From positions 1 to 22,968 of the forward strand of contig JAURNA010000279.1 in NCBI GenBank assembly GCA_030830385.1: DNA of 22,968 bases, read 5' to 3'. Below are positions 7,606 to 14,066 of the stretch, piece by piece (position 1 is the stretch's first letter; each line of letters begins with the position of its first letter). The DNA comes from Crocinitomicaceae bacterium (GTDB lineage: Bacteria > Bacteroidota > Bacteroidia > Flavobacteriales_D > Crocinitomicaceae). The notes under the pieces are model-generated. The model saw only the letters and a list, made by a program, of their open reading frames with translations, was not told the DNA's origin and did not search any database. The translations under genes and the position numbers were made by a program.

Positions 7606-8712
7606 ATGAACAGAATACCATTAATAATTAGTTTAATATCCGTAGTCAGTGCCTTGTCTATTAATCAAATTAATCTGAATTGGCTAAGGAATGAATCTAC
7701 TGATCTAAGATTTGACGAGACAGTTATCACAGCCGATGATTTAAGCTATATTTCTCCCGCAGAGAATTTTATAAGACATGGTGAATTAAAAAACAACATG
7801 AATGGCAGAGGAGCCTATTTCTTGCGTCCTCCTGGCTACTCAATATTGTTTATTGTAACAGGATACTTTTTTGACGCCAAAACCTCTTTAAAGGCAGTTA
7901 AGTTTATCCAGTTACTACTGTTTGGAATTTCAGTTTACTGCCTGTTTTTCATTTCTTATGATTATTTGAAATCAAAGAAAATGGCTATTCTGATTACAGG
8001 ATTTTATGGGATTTCAACTATTGCTGCTGGATTCATTTATTACACATTAACAGAAGGGATAACACCTGCATTGTTACTATTTTACGTATTCTTTCTTACC
8101 CGAGCCAAAAAACGCGCTAAATATCACGATTACTACATTGCTTCTGCGCTATTTTCTTTTCTTTTTATTACGCGGCCGGTATTAGGTATATTCGGATTAG
8201 CATTACCATTTTATCTATATGCAAGTTATTGGAATCAAAAGAAAATATTTTTTGTTCAAATTCTCATTTCTGGGTTAATTGCATCAAGCAGTATGCTCGT
8301 ATGGCAAGTAAGAAATTGGAATATTGCGAATGAATTTGTTGGGTTTCATCCTATCTATTATGCAGAAAACAGCCAATCGTGTTTTAGACCAACACATGCT
8401 GCTTTATGGGAATTATGTAAAGGATGGGGAGAAATTGGAAGTAACTTTCATTCGTATATAGGCCCTTTTTGGAACGCGGCAATACATGGTAACCCAACTG
8501 ATAATGACATACAAATTATATTGGAAAACTTTCCGGAAAAAGTGGTAGATAAGCTAGGGAAAGAACAATTGGTAAGTATGTTTAGAAATTACCAACTCTC
8601 AATTCTTCATCAAAAATACTATTACGACAACAATTTGCCAATGCCAGAAAAATTGCCAGAAATTGAAAAAAAAAACGATTACGCAATTAAAGGAATTAAC
8701 AGTGGAGTTTAA
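7606..8712 (+). CDS. GT39/PMT-like membrane glycosyltransferase, N-terminal part of a frameshifted gene
   Basis: A 368-residue product with many hydrophobic helices. An N-terminal helix (about residues 5-20) leads into a first outer loop carrying ITADDLSYISPAENF (Asp44/45) and RPPGYSI (74-80), the arrangement of GT-C enzymes of the PMT/ArnT type, which transfer sugars from polyprenyl-phosphate donors outside the inner membrane. About seven more helices follow up to residue 240, then a soluble segment. The frame closes at 8710-8712, shortly after a run of ten A's (8666-8675); the adjacent frame then continues with matching helices to 9091. Removing one A would join them into about 494 residues, a usual length for the family. 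Base composition is far more AT-rich than the flanking genes, suggesting transfer. Either a pseudogene, an assembly error, or a gene read by slippage. Confidence 0.7.
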   Translation: MNRIPLIISLISVVSALSINQINLNWLRNESTDLRFDETVITADDLSYISPAENFIRHGELKNNMNGRGAYFLRPPGYSILFIVTGYFFDAKTSLKAVKFIQLLLFGISVYCLFFISYDYLKSKKMAILITGFYGISTIAAGFIYYTLTEGITPALLLFYVFFLTRAKKRAKYHDYYIASALFSFLFITRPVLGIFGLALPFYLYASYWNQKKIFFVQILISGLIASSSMLVWQVRNWNIANEFVGFHPIYYAENSQSCFRPTHAALWELCKGWGEIGSNFHSYIGPFWNAAIHGNPTDNDIQIILENFPEKVVDKLGKEQLVSMFRNYQLSILHQKYYYDNNLPMPEKLPEIEKKNDYAIKGINSGV

Positions 8713-9091
8713 AAAACATTTCTGGTTTGAATATTATATTGTAAGCCCATTAAAGGTTTTTAAAAAATTAGCGTTCCATTCCAACCTTTCACTTTTTATA
8801 TTTCAAAAACCTTTCAGGGGCAATATTTTCATGGAGACTTTCAGGGGTATTTGTTTCTTAATTCATTCAATTGCTTACTTAGTATTGATTGTCGGTCTTT
8901 TTTACAGAAAAAAAATCTACGAAAAATCATTATTCTCAATTTCGTTAGTTATCTATGTTTTCTATCTGATCTTTGTACAAAGAGGCATAGAAGAGCGATA
9001 TGCATTACCAATATTATCTCTTGTCTTAATTAATCTGGGATATTTTCTATTAAACGCTAAAAATACCATTGCCAACATTTTGCACAAATAA
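8663..9091 (+). CDS. C-terminal part of the frameshifted GT39/PMT-like protein
   Basis: This frame overlaps the preceding gene by 50 bases and is displaced by one base. From the A-run it reads KKTITQLKELTVEFKKHFWF and then three or four hydrophobic helices, with a RGIEERYALPIL motif between the last two; an ERY-type motif near the last helices is common in bacterial PMT-like proteins. The TTG at 8663 sits directly before the A-run and is unlikely to be a real start; the first ATG is at 8831, inside the domain. Alone it would lack the catalytic aspartates. I therefore read it as the continuation of the upstream gene, sharing its low GC. The gene ends at TAA (9089-9091). Confidence 0.6.
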   Translation: MKKKTITQLKELTVEFKKHFWFEYYIVSPLKVFKKLAFHSNLSLFIFQKPFRGNIFMETFRGICFLIHSIAYLVLIVGLFYRKKIYEKSLFSISLVIYVFYLIFVQRGIEERYALPILSLVLINLGYFLLNAKNTIANILHK

Positions 9092-9282
9092 TGGAAGGGA
9101 CCGGTGCTAAATACAAACGACGGAACCATTGAAAAAGTATACAACGTAACGTGATAAAACCTGCTTACAGGAGGCATTCCGATGAAAAACAACCGTACGT
9201 TCTCAACCCATGGATAATTGCACTGGAAATGGATTGTGAAAATACCGAAGGGCTGATGATGAGAAATCCGAAAAAGTACACG

Positions 9283-9297
9283 TAACACAGTGTGTTA
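9283..9297 (-). terminator. Candidate weak terminator hairpin after cysS
   Basis: TAACACA and TGTGTTA form a perfect palindrome around one base (9290), 15 bases beyond the cysS stop. On the minus strand it is followed after seven bases by a run of five T's. The stem is short and AT-rich and the loop would have to open by two pairs, so the terminator call is weak. Confidence 0.3.
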
Positions 9298-9312
9298 TCG
9301 GGTTGGAATGCA

Positions 9313-10779
9313 TTAGCTCCAGGTTGTCCCTTCCTTTCCATCCTTCACGGTAATTCCTGCATCCGAAAGACCGTCGCGGATTTTGTCGGAAGTAGCCCAG
9401 TCTTTGTTCTCGCGCGCTTGTTTTCGAAGATCCAGAATGAGATCCATCACGGGAGACAATCGTGTTTCGCCTTTCTCTTCAGCCGGGCGAATTCCAAGAA
9501 CATCGTACACAAAGGCGGCCATTTCAGTCGAGAGCAAATCGATATCTGCTTCCGTCAGTGAGGCATGACCATCGCGCACAGAATTGATCAATTTGACCGC
9601 TTCGAACAACTGGGATACCAGAATGGGTGAGTTGAAGTCGTCGTTCATCGCATCGTAAAACGCATTTACCAGACTGGGCACATCTGCGGTTGATTCATTG
9701 GATGCTTTCAACGACTGTAGCGTCGATATCGCCTCCATCAAACGTTCGTGTCCTTTCTCTGCAGCCGCCAACGCTTCAGAGGTAAAATCCAGTGTGCTTC
9801 GATAGTGCGCCTGCATCATGAAAAATCGAACTACCATTGGGTCGAATGCCTTTTCCATCAAATCGCTCGTTCCGGAGAACAGCTCATCGGGAGAAATACT
9901 GTTTCCCGTGGATTTGCTCATCTTTTTCCGGTTGAGTGTGAGCATATTTCCATGCATCCAATAGCGCACAGGAGTAGATCCATTTGCTGCCGTTCCCTGG
10001 GCAACTTCACATTCGTGATGGGGAAATTTCAAATCCATTCCTCCACCGTGAATATCGAATGTCTCACCCAAATATTTGGTACTCATTGCCGAGCATTCCA
10101 GGTGCCAACCGGGGAAACCGAGCCCCCAGGGTGAAGGCCATTTCATGATGTGTTCCTCTGCAGCATTTTTCCAAAGGGCAAAATCGAGCGGAGCACGTTT
10201 TTCATCCTGGCCGTCCAGATCGCGCGTGTTCGCGATCAAGTCTTCAATTTTACGACCCGAAACCGCTCCATACGGATGTGCTTCGTTGTATTTCTCTACA
10301 TCGAAGTACACCGAACCATTTGATTCGTAGGCGTAGCCATTGTCCAGAATGTCTTGAATCATCTCGATCTGCTCGATCAAGTGACCCGTTGCTGTTGGTT
10401 CTATGTTGGGTGGTAACGCATTGAATTGTTGCATCACGTTATGAAAATCCAGCGTGTACATCTGCACGATTTCCATGGGTTCCAATTGCTCGAGACGGGC
10501 CTTTTTTGCAATCTTATCTTCGCCCTGGTCGGCATCATCCACGAGGTGCCCCACGTCAGTGATGTTCCGGACGTATCGCACTTTGTACCCCAAATGGAGC
10601 AAATAACGATACACCAAATCGAAGGAAATGAACGTTCGGCAGTTGCCCAGATGCACATTGCTGTACACGGTAGGTCCGCACACATACATCCCAACAAAGC
10701 CCTCGTTGAGGGGTTTGAACGATTCCTTCGTTCCGCTAAGCGTATTGTATACGGATAATGCGGTAGCCTGCTCTTTCAT
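9313..10779 (-). CDS. cysS: Cysteinyl-tRNA synthetase
   Basis: A class I aminoacyl-tRNA synthetase that charges tRNA-Cys. With the ATG start at 10779-10777 it has 488 residues. The TTG one codon upstream is the less likely start. The HIGH signature appears as HLGN (43-46) and the KMSKS loop is exact (286-290). The catalytic zinc ligands that confer cysteine selectivity are all present: Cys34 in VCGPTVY, Cys229 in WHLECSAMS, and His254 and Glu258 in HHECE, with the same 25- and 4-residue spacings as E. coli Cys209, His234 and Glu238. The C-terminal helical bundle, with the anticodon-binding region, follows (about 340-488). It stands alone on the minus strand with a TATATTTG -7 element 21 bases upstream, divergent from the CDGSH gene. 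Confidence 0.98.
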   Translation of the reverse strand: MKEQATALSVYNTLSGTKESFKPLNEGFVGMYVCGPTVYSNVHLGNCRTFISFDLVYRYLLHLGYKVRYVRNITDVGHLVDDADQGEDKIAKKARLEQLEPMEIVQMYTLDFHNVMQQFNALPPNIEPTATGHLIEQIEMIQDILDNGYAYESNGSVYFDVEKYNEAHPYGAVSGRKIEDLIANTRDLDGQDEKRAPLDFALWKNAAEEHIMKWPSPWGLGFPGWHLECSAMSTKYLGETFDIHGGGMDLKFPHHECEVAQGTAANGSTPVRYWMHGNMLTLNRKKMSKSTGNSISPDELFSGTSDLMEKAFDPMVVRFFMMQAHYRSTLDFTSEALAAAEKGHERLMEAISTLQSLKASNESTADVPSLVNAFYDAMNDDFNSPILVSQLFEAVKLINSVRDGHASLTEADIDLLSTEMAAFVYDVLGIRPAEEKGETRLSPVMDLILDLRKQARENKDWATSDKIRDGLSDAGITVKDGKEGTTWS

Positions 10780-10799
10780 CAAACCTTTAATTTATGGAG

Positions 10800-10807
10800 C
10801 AAATATA
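10800..10807 (-). promoter_or_regulatory. Bacteroidota -7 promoter element for cysS
   Basis: On the minus strand this reads TATATTTG, an exact match to the TAnnTTTG -7 consensus known for Bacteroidota housekeeping sigma. A TTG lies 23 bases upstream of it, at the far limit of the reported spacing. The leader to the ATG would be about 15-20 bases. Confidence 0.5.
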
Positions 10808-10848
10808 CCATTTTCGTCCCGACGGAATTGCAATTCACAACGGGATCA

Positions 10849-10879
10849 TTTGGAGGTTTAAAAAATTTAACTACCTTGG
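10849..10879 (+). promoter_or_regulatory. Candidate Bacteroidota promoter for the CDGSH gene
   Basis: TTTG (10849-10852), a 19-base spacer and TACCTTGG (10872-10879) match the -33 TTTG / -7 TAnnTTTG pattern with one mismatch in the -7 box. Transcription would begin only a few bases before or at the ATG (10887), favouring either a near-leaderless mRNA or use of the second ATG at 10896. Confidence 0.4.
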
Positions 10880-10886
10880 TAAATAA

Positions 10887-11129
10887 ATGTTTCCTATGGA
10901 GAAGAAAATTGCTCAGAAAATGCCGTATGTCATGCACGTTGAACCGGGAACCTACGCCTGGTGCGCATGCGGACACTCATCGAATCAGCCGTATTGTGAT
11001 GGTTCGCATTCCGGATCGGATCATACTCCGATCATTGAAAAAGTAGAAGCAGCAAAAACGGTGGCGTGGTGCGGATGTAAATCAAGTGGAAACAGGCCTT
11101 TTTGTGATGGTTCGCATGCGAACCTATGA
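10887..11129 (+). CDS. CDGSH iron-sulfur domain protein with two CDGSH motifs
   Basis: An 80-residue protein made almost entirely of two consecutive CDGSH motifs: Cys26, Cys28, Cys37, His41 and Cys62, Cys64, Cys73, His77. Each fits C-x-C-x2-S-x3-P-x-C-D-G-S-H exactly, so each should hold one [2Fe-2S] cluster with three cysteines and one histidine. Such tandem proteins (mitoNEET-related, MiNT-like) are small soluble redox or cluster-transfer proteins; the partner is unknown. There is no signal or membrane segment, so it should be cytosolic. The start is ATG at 10887 or, three codons in, 10896. Its last two codons and stop overlap head-on with the stop of the HTH gene on the other strand (11124-11129). 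Confidence 0.9.
   Translation: MFPMEKKIAQKMPYVMHVEPGTYAWCACGHSSNQPYCDGSHSGSDHTPIIEKVEAAKTVAWCGCKSSGNRPFCDGSHANL
11109..11124. terminator. 16-bp perfect palindrome at a convergent gene junction
   Basis: GGTTCGCATGCGAACC is fully self-complementary and lies inside the last codons of the CDGSH gene, touching the stop codon of the opposing HTH gene. It could fold on both transcripts as a 3' hairpin. There is no clear U-run on either side, so termination is only a possibility; part of the symmetry comes from the coded Ser-His-Ala-Asn. Confidence 0.3.
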
Positions 11130-11471
11130 TTTCTCTTGCCTGAACAACAATTCGTTGTAGCGCTCAAGTATGTACAGGTATCTGTTTTTCCAGTATTCTG
11201 CTTCGTGACGGTCTGAACTGAACTCGGCGGGAGGCTCGCTGAGGTATTGGTTACTCACGCTTTTTTGATATGCTTTGAGGTCTTTCATTTCCTCGGTGAA
11301 GTCATGGTGAATGATACGCCCGATACCCATGACGTAATCAACCGGAACATTCTGGCTTTCGAAAATCTGATATACCCAACGTCGGCTCTTCCCCATCTTC
11401 TTCGCGAGTTTCGTGATCGGATAGCCACTGTCGCGAACTGCCTTCTCAATTATTTCACCCTTGTGTTGCAT
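11124..11471 (-). CDS. Small helix-turn-helix DNA-binding protein, copy 1
   Basis: A 115-residue protein with an N-terminal helix-turn-helix, roughly residues 3-50, containing ITKLAKKMGKSRRWVYQIFE as the likely HTH, a variable middle (65-88) and a C-terminal helical segment (HEAEYWKNRYLYILERYNEL) that looks like a dimerising coiled coil. This layout is common in small XRE-like regulators of Bacteroidota. The start is secure: a TAA stop lies two codons upstream in frame. Copy 2, 115 bases upstream on the same strand, is 80% identical (92 of 115 by eye). A TTTCTTTG -7-like box (11478-11485) with TTTA 20 bases upstream (11506-11509) lies only six bases before the ATG, so the mRNA may be nearly leaderless. 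The target is unknown. Confidence 0.82.
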   Translation of the reverse strand: MQHKGEIIEKAVRDSGYPITKLAKKMGKSRRWVYQIFESQNVPVDYVMGIGRIIHHDFTEEMKDLKAYQKSVSNQYLSEPPAEFSSDRHEAEYWKNRYLYILERYNELLFRQEKS

Positions 11472-11586
11472 TGTTTACAAAGAAATGAGATATACTGTGC
11501 ATTACTAAACACATCAAATACTCGTTTATGTACCCAATTCGCGACTTTCGTGCGCAGGAAAACTGAAACAATTGAAACCGACCGGA

Positions 11587-11934
11587 TTACTGCCCTTTTT
11601 GTTTGACAAGCAGCTCGTTGTACCGTTCCAATACATACAAGTACTTATTCTTCCAGTATTCTGCCTCGTGATGGTCCGAACGGAAAGATCCCGGCACCTC
11701 GCTCACGCGTGAATTGTCCAGGCTGTTTTTGTATGCGTTGAGATCCTTCATTTCTTCGGCGAAATCGTGGTAAATAATCCGACCGATTTCCATCACGTAA
11801 TCGACAGGTACATTCTGACTTTCAAAAATCTGATATACCCAGCGTCGGCTCTTACCCATTTTCTTAGCTAGCTTTGTGATGGGGTAACCGCTATCACGCA
11901 CAGCTTTTTCAATTATTTCACCTTTGTGTTGCAT
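11587..11934 (-). CDS. Small helix-turn-helix DNA-binding protein, copy 2
   Basis: A paralog of copy 1 with the same 115-residue architecture. I place the start at the ATG 11934-11932 (MQHKGEII) because copy 1 must start there. The frame is open for 37 more codons to an ATG at 12045, but that extension (MVSQWKTTED...) has no counterpart in copy 1, and a TTACTTTG promoter-like box falls inside it just before 11934. The first 48 residues are identical to copy 1, while residues 49-115 differ at 23 positions, mostly in the linker and the exposed side of the C-terminal helix. Both proteins should thus recognise the same DNA site but may dimerise differently. It lies 215 bases downstream of aspS on the same strand. 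Confidence 0.82.
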   Translation of the reverse strand: MQHKGEIIEKAVRDSGYPITKLAKKMGKSRRWVYQIFESQNVPVDYVMEIGRIIYHDFAEEMKDLNAYKNSLDNSRVSEVPGSFRSDHHEAEYWKNKYLYVLERYNELLVKQKGQ

Positions 11935-12089
11935 TCTCTGCAAAGTAAGGGGATGAATCCCGAAGTATTGATTCCGGTATTTTCTCGCATATGTGCTATT
12001 TTCGGGCTTTTTATAGTCCTCCGTCGTTTTCCATTGCGAAACCATGAGAAATTCAACGATGCATCCAGGAAGAAGGCAAACAGGAACGC

Positions 12090-12107
12090 GGAATAGCCCA
12101 CTATTCC
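12090..12107. terminator. Hairpin between aspS and HTH copy 2
   Basis: GGAATAG (12090-12096) and CTATTCC (12101-12107) form a perfect 7-bp stem with a CCCA loop, 43 bases beyond the aspS stop. No T-run follows on the minus strand, so it is at most a weak or factor-assisted terminator or an mRNA end-protecting structure. Confidence 0.35.
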
Positions 12108-12149
12108 CCGTACTTATTCATCATTCGTTTGTTAAAATGTATGATTTCT

Positions 12150-13904
12150 CTACGCGTGAGCCAGGTGGATGCCGAGCTCGTCGAGTTGTTCTTCGTTGAG
12201 CGGTGATGGTGCATCAATCATGACGTCACGACCGCTGTTGTTCTTCGGGAAAGCAATGTAATCACGGATGGACTCCGATCCTCCCATTGTTGCTACCAGA
12301 CGATCCAGGCCGAAAGCCAGTCCACCGTGCGGAGGCGCTCCGTATTCAAATGCAGACATCAGAAAACCGAATTGTGCTTCTGCCTCTTCTTTTGTAAATC
12401 CGAGCAGATCAAACATGCGCGACTGCACACCACGATCGTGAATTCGAATGGACCCTCCGCCCAATTCCACGCCGTTCATAGCGAGGTCGTATGCGTTTGC
12501 GCGAACTTTTCCCGGCTCCTTGTCCAACAAATGTTCGTCTTCGGGTTTGGGTGACGTAAACGGGTGGTGCATTGCGTGGAAACGATTCGTTTCTTCGTCC
12601 CATTCCAACAGTGGAAAATCAACTACCCAAAGTGGTTTGAACTCGTTCGGGTTTCTCAAACCGAGTTCATTGCCCATGTGCAATCGCAGTTCGTTCATTT
12701 GCTTACGTGTCGAATCCATATCTCCACTGAGTACCAGCATAAGATCTCCTGGTTTTGCCTTCGCTGCTGCTGCCCATTCTTTCAGATCGTCCTGAGAATA
12801 GAACTTATCCACGGAAGACTTAAACGAACCGTCTTCGTTGCATTTCACATACACAAGGCCTTTCGCTCCGATTTGTGGCCGCTTCACCCAATCCGTGATC
12901 GCATCCAGTTGCTTTCGCGTATATACCGCACAATCTTCAACGTTGATCGCCAACACAACCTCAGCACTATCGAATACATTAAATCCCTTTCCTTTGGCTG
13001 TATCGTTCAAGTTCACGAACTCCATTCCAAAACGCATATCTGGTTTATCCGAACCAAATCGCTCCATCGCCTCTTCGTACGTCATTCTCGGAAACGACTC
13101 TTCCAGTTCAATTCCTCTTACTTCACGGAACAGGTGCCTCACAAGCCCTTCGAACGTGTTCAGGACATCTTCTTGCTCCACAAATGCCATTTCACAGTCT
13201 ATCTGCGTAAACTCCGGTTGACGATCGGCTCGTAAATCTTCATCACGGAAGCATTTTACAATTTGATAGTAGCGATCGAAACCGGACACCATCAATAGTT
13301 GCTTGAACGTCTGAGGCGATTGCGGAAGTGCGTAAAATTGTCCTTCGTTCATCCGGCTTGGCACCACGAAATCGCGCGCTCCTTCGGGAGTTGATTTAAT
13401 CAAAACGGGCGTTTCTACATCAAGAAAATCTTCTGAATCGAGGTATTTGCGCGTTTCGAGCGCCACTTTGTTACGGAGGCGTAATTTCTCTTGTACCGGT
13501 CGACGTCGCAGATCGAGGTAACGATATTGCATGCGCAATTCCTCTCCTCCGTCTGTGTCATCCTCAATGGTAAACGGAGGGAGTTTGGAAGGATTCAAAA
13601 CCGCTAGTGTTTCCACCTGAATCTCGACTTCTCCTGTCGGCATTTTATCGTTTTTGCTCACGCGCTCAATTACCTTTCCGGTAGCCTGAACCACAAACTC
13701 GCGGCCAAGTCTCCGTGCTTTCTCCATCAACTCAGCGGAACCTCCTTCTTCGTTAAAAAAAAGCTGTGTAATGCCGTATCGATCGCGGAGATCCACCCAC
13801 AGCATCGCTCCTTTATCACGACTTCTCTGAACCCAACCCGCGAGGGTGACGGATTCTCCAACATGTTCAATACGCAATTCTCCACAAGTACGAGATCTAT
13901 ACAT
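12150..13904 (-). CDS. aspS: Aspartyl-tRNA synthetase, bacterial type
   Basis: A class IIb synthetase of 584 residues, the length typical of the bacterial form, charging tRNA-Asp. An N-terminal OB-fold anticodon-binding domain (about 1-105) opens with LAGWVQRSRD; class II motif 2 appears as FRDEDLRADRQPEFTQID (219-236); the bacterial GAD insertion follows (about 285-420); motif 3 is GLAFGLDRL near the C-terminus. The ATG start at 13904 places the conserved YRSRTCGEL head correctly. Residue 31, where comparison of bacterial enzymes separates strict (Leu) from tRNA-Asn-tolerant (His) forms, is Lys here, so specificity cannot be predicted. A TACTTTTG -7 element lies 21 bases upstream. Downstream on the same strand are the two HTH genes after a hairpin. 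Confidence 0.98.
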   Translation of the reverse strand: MYRSRTCGELRIEHVGESVTLAGWVQRSRDKGAMLWVDLRDRYGITQLFFNEEGGSAELMEKARRLGREFVVQATGKVIERVSKNDKMPTGEVEIQVETLAVLNPSKLPPFTIEDDTDGGEELRMQYRYLDLRRRPVQEKLRLRNKVALETRKYLDSEDFLDVETPVLIKSTPEGARDFVVPSRMNEGQFYALPQSPQTFKQLLMVSGFDRYYQIVKCFRDEDLRADRQPEFTQIDCEMAFVEQEDVLNTFEGLVRHLFREVRGIELEESFPRMTYEEAMERFGSDKPDMRFGMEFVNLNDTAKGKGFNVFDSAEVVLAINVEDCAVYTRKQLDAITDWVKRPQIGAKGLVYVKCNEDGSFKSSVDKFYSQDDLKEWAAAAKAKPGDLMLVLSGDMDSTRKQMNELRLHMGNELGLRNPNEFKPLWVVDFPLLEWDEETNRFHAMHHPFTSPKPEDEHLLDKEPGKVRANAYDLAMNGVELGGGSIRIHDRGVQSRMFDLLGFTKEEAEAQFGFLMSAFEYGAPPHGGLAFGLDRLVATMGGSESIRDYIAFPKNNSGRDVMIDAPSPLNEEQLDELGIHLAHA

Positions 13905-13924
13905 AATTAAGGTAATTTACGGCG

Positions 13925-13955
13925 CAAAAGTAGTGAAATGATGCATCACGAAAAA
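13925..13955 (-). promoter_or_regulatory. Bacteroidota-type promoter for aspS
   Basis: On the minus strand TACTTTTG (13932-13925) matches TAnnTTTG exactly. A T-rich GTTTTT stretch lies 19-20 bases upstream where the -33 TTTG box is expected. The spacing to the ATG gives a leader of about 15 bases. Confidence 0.5.
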
Positions 13956-14066
13956 CCCGAAGAACCATGAAATTGCCGCAAATTGAACCATTCGGGAATT
14001 ACTCTGATGAATTTCCTGTAACTTTCGCAGCGAAAAATCGCACAAACGCGATCTCAATCTCCTGTA

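Noticed and set aside
9182..9217. An 11-codon reading frame (MKNNRTFSTHG) seven bases after a perfect AGGAGG.
   Set aside because: Bacteroidota rely little on Shine-Dalgarno pairing, the frame is tiny and uncharged with any known role, and it lies in decayed DNA.
9133..9285. A 50-codon open frame including KPAYRRHSDEKQPYVLNPW, ending at TAA.
   Set aside because: Protein-like in look and possibly the last piece of a lost gene, but there is no recognised family, no good start, and the length is within chance.
8962..9288. A 108-codon open frame on the minus strand.
   Set aside because: Mostly antisense to the split glycosyltransferase, with no conserved motif; an AT-rich coding shadow.
11935..12045. 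A 37-codon N-terminal extension of HTH copy 2 from an ATG at 12045.
   Set aside because: Copy 1 has a stop two codons before the common start, and a promoter-like TTACTTTG lies inside the extension.
11913..12101. A minus-strand frame with a hydrophobic start (MGYSAFLFAFFLDASL).
   Set aside because: GTG start inside a hairpin, low-quality continuation and overlap with the start of HTH copy 2; no family features.
12564..13235. A 223-codon open frame antisense to aspS.
   Set aside because: Complement of a highly conserved coding region; composition and lack of motifs mark it as a shadow.
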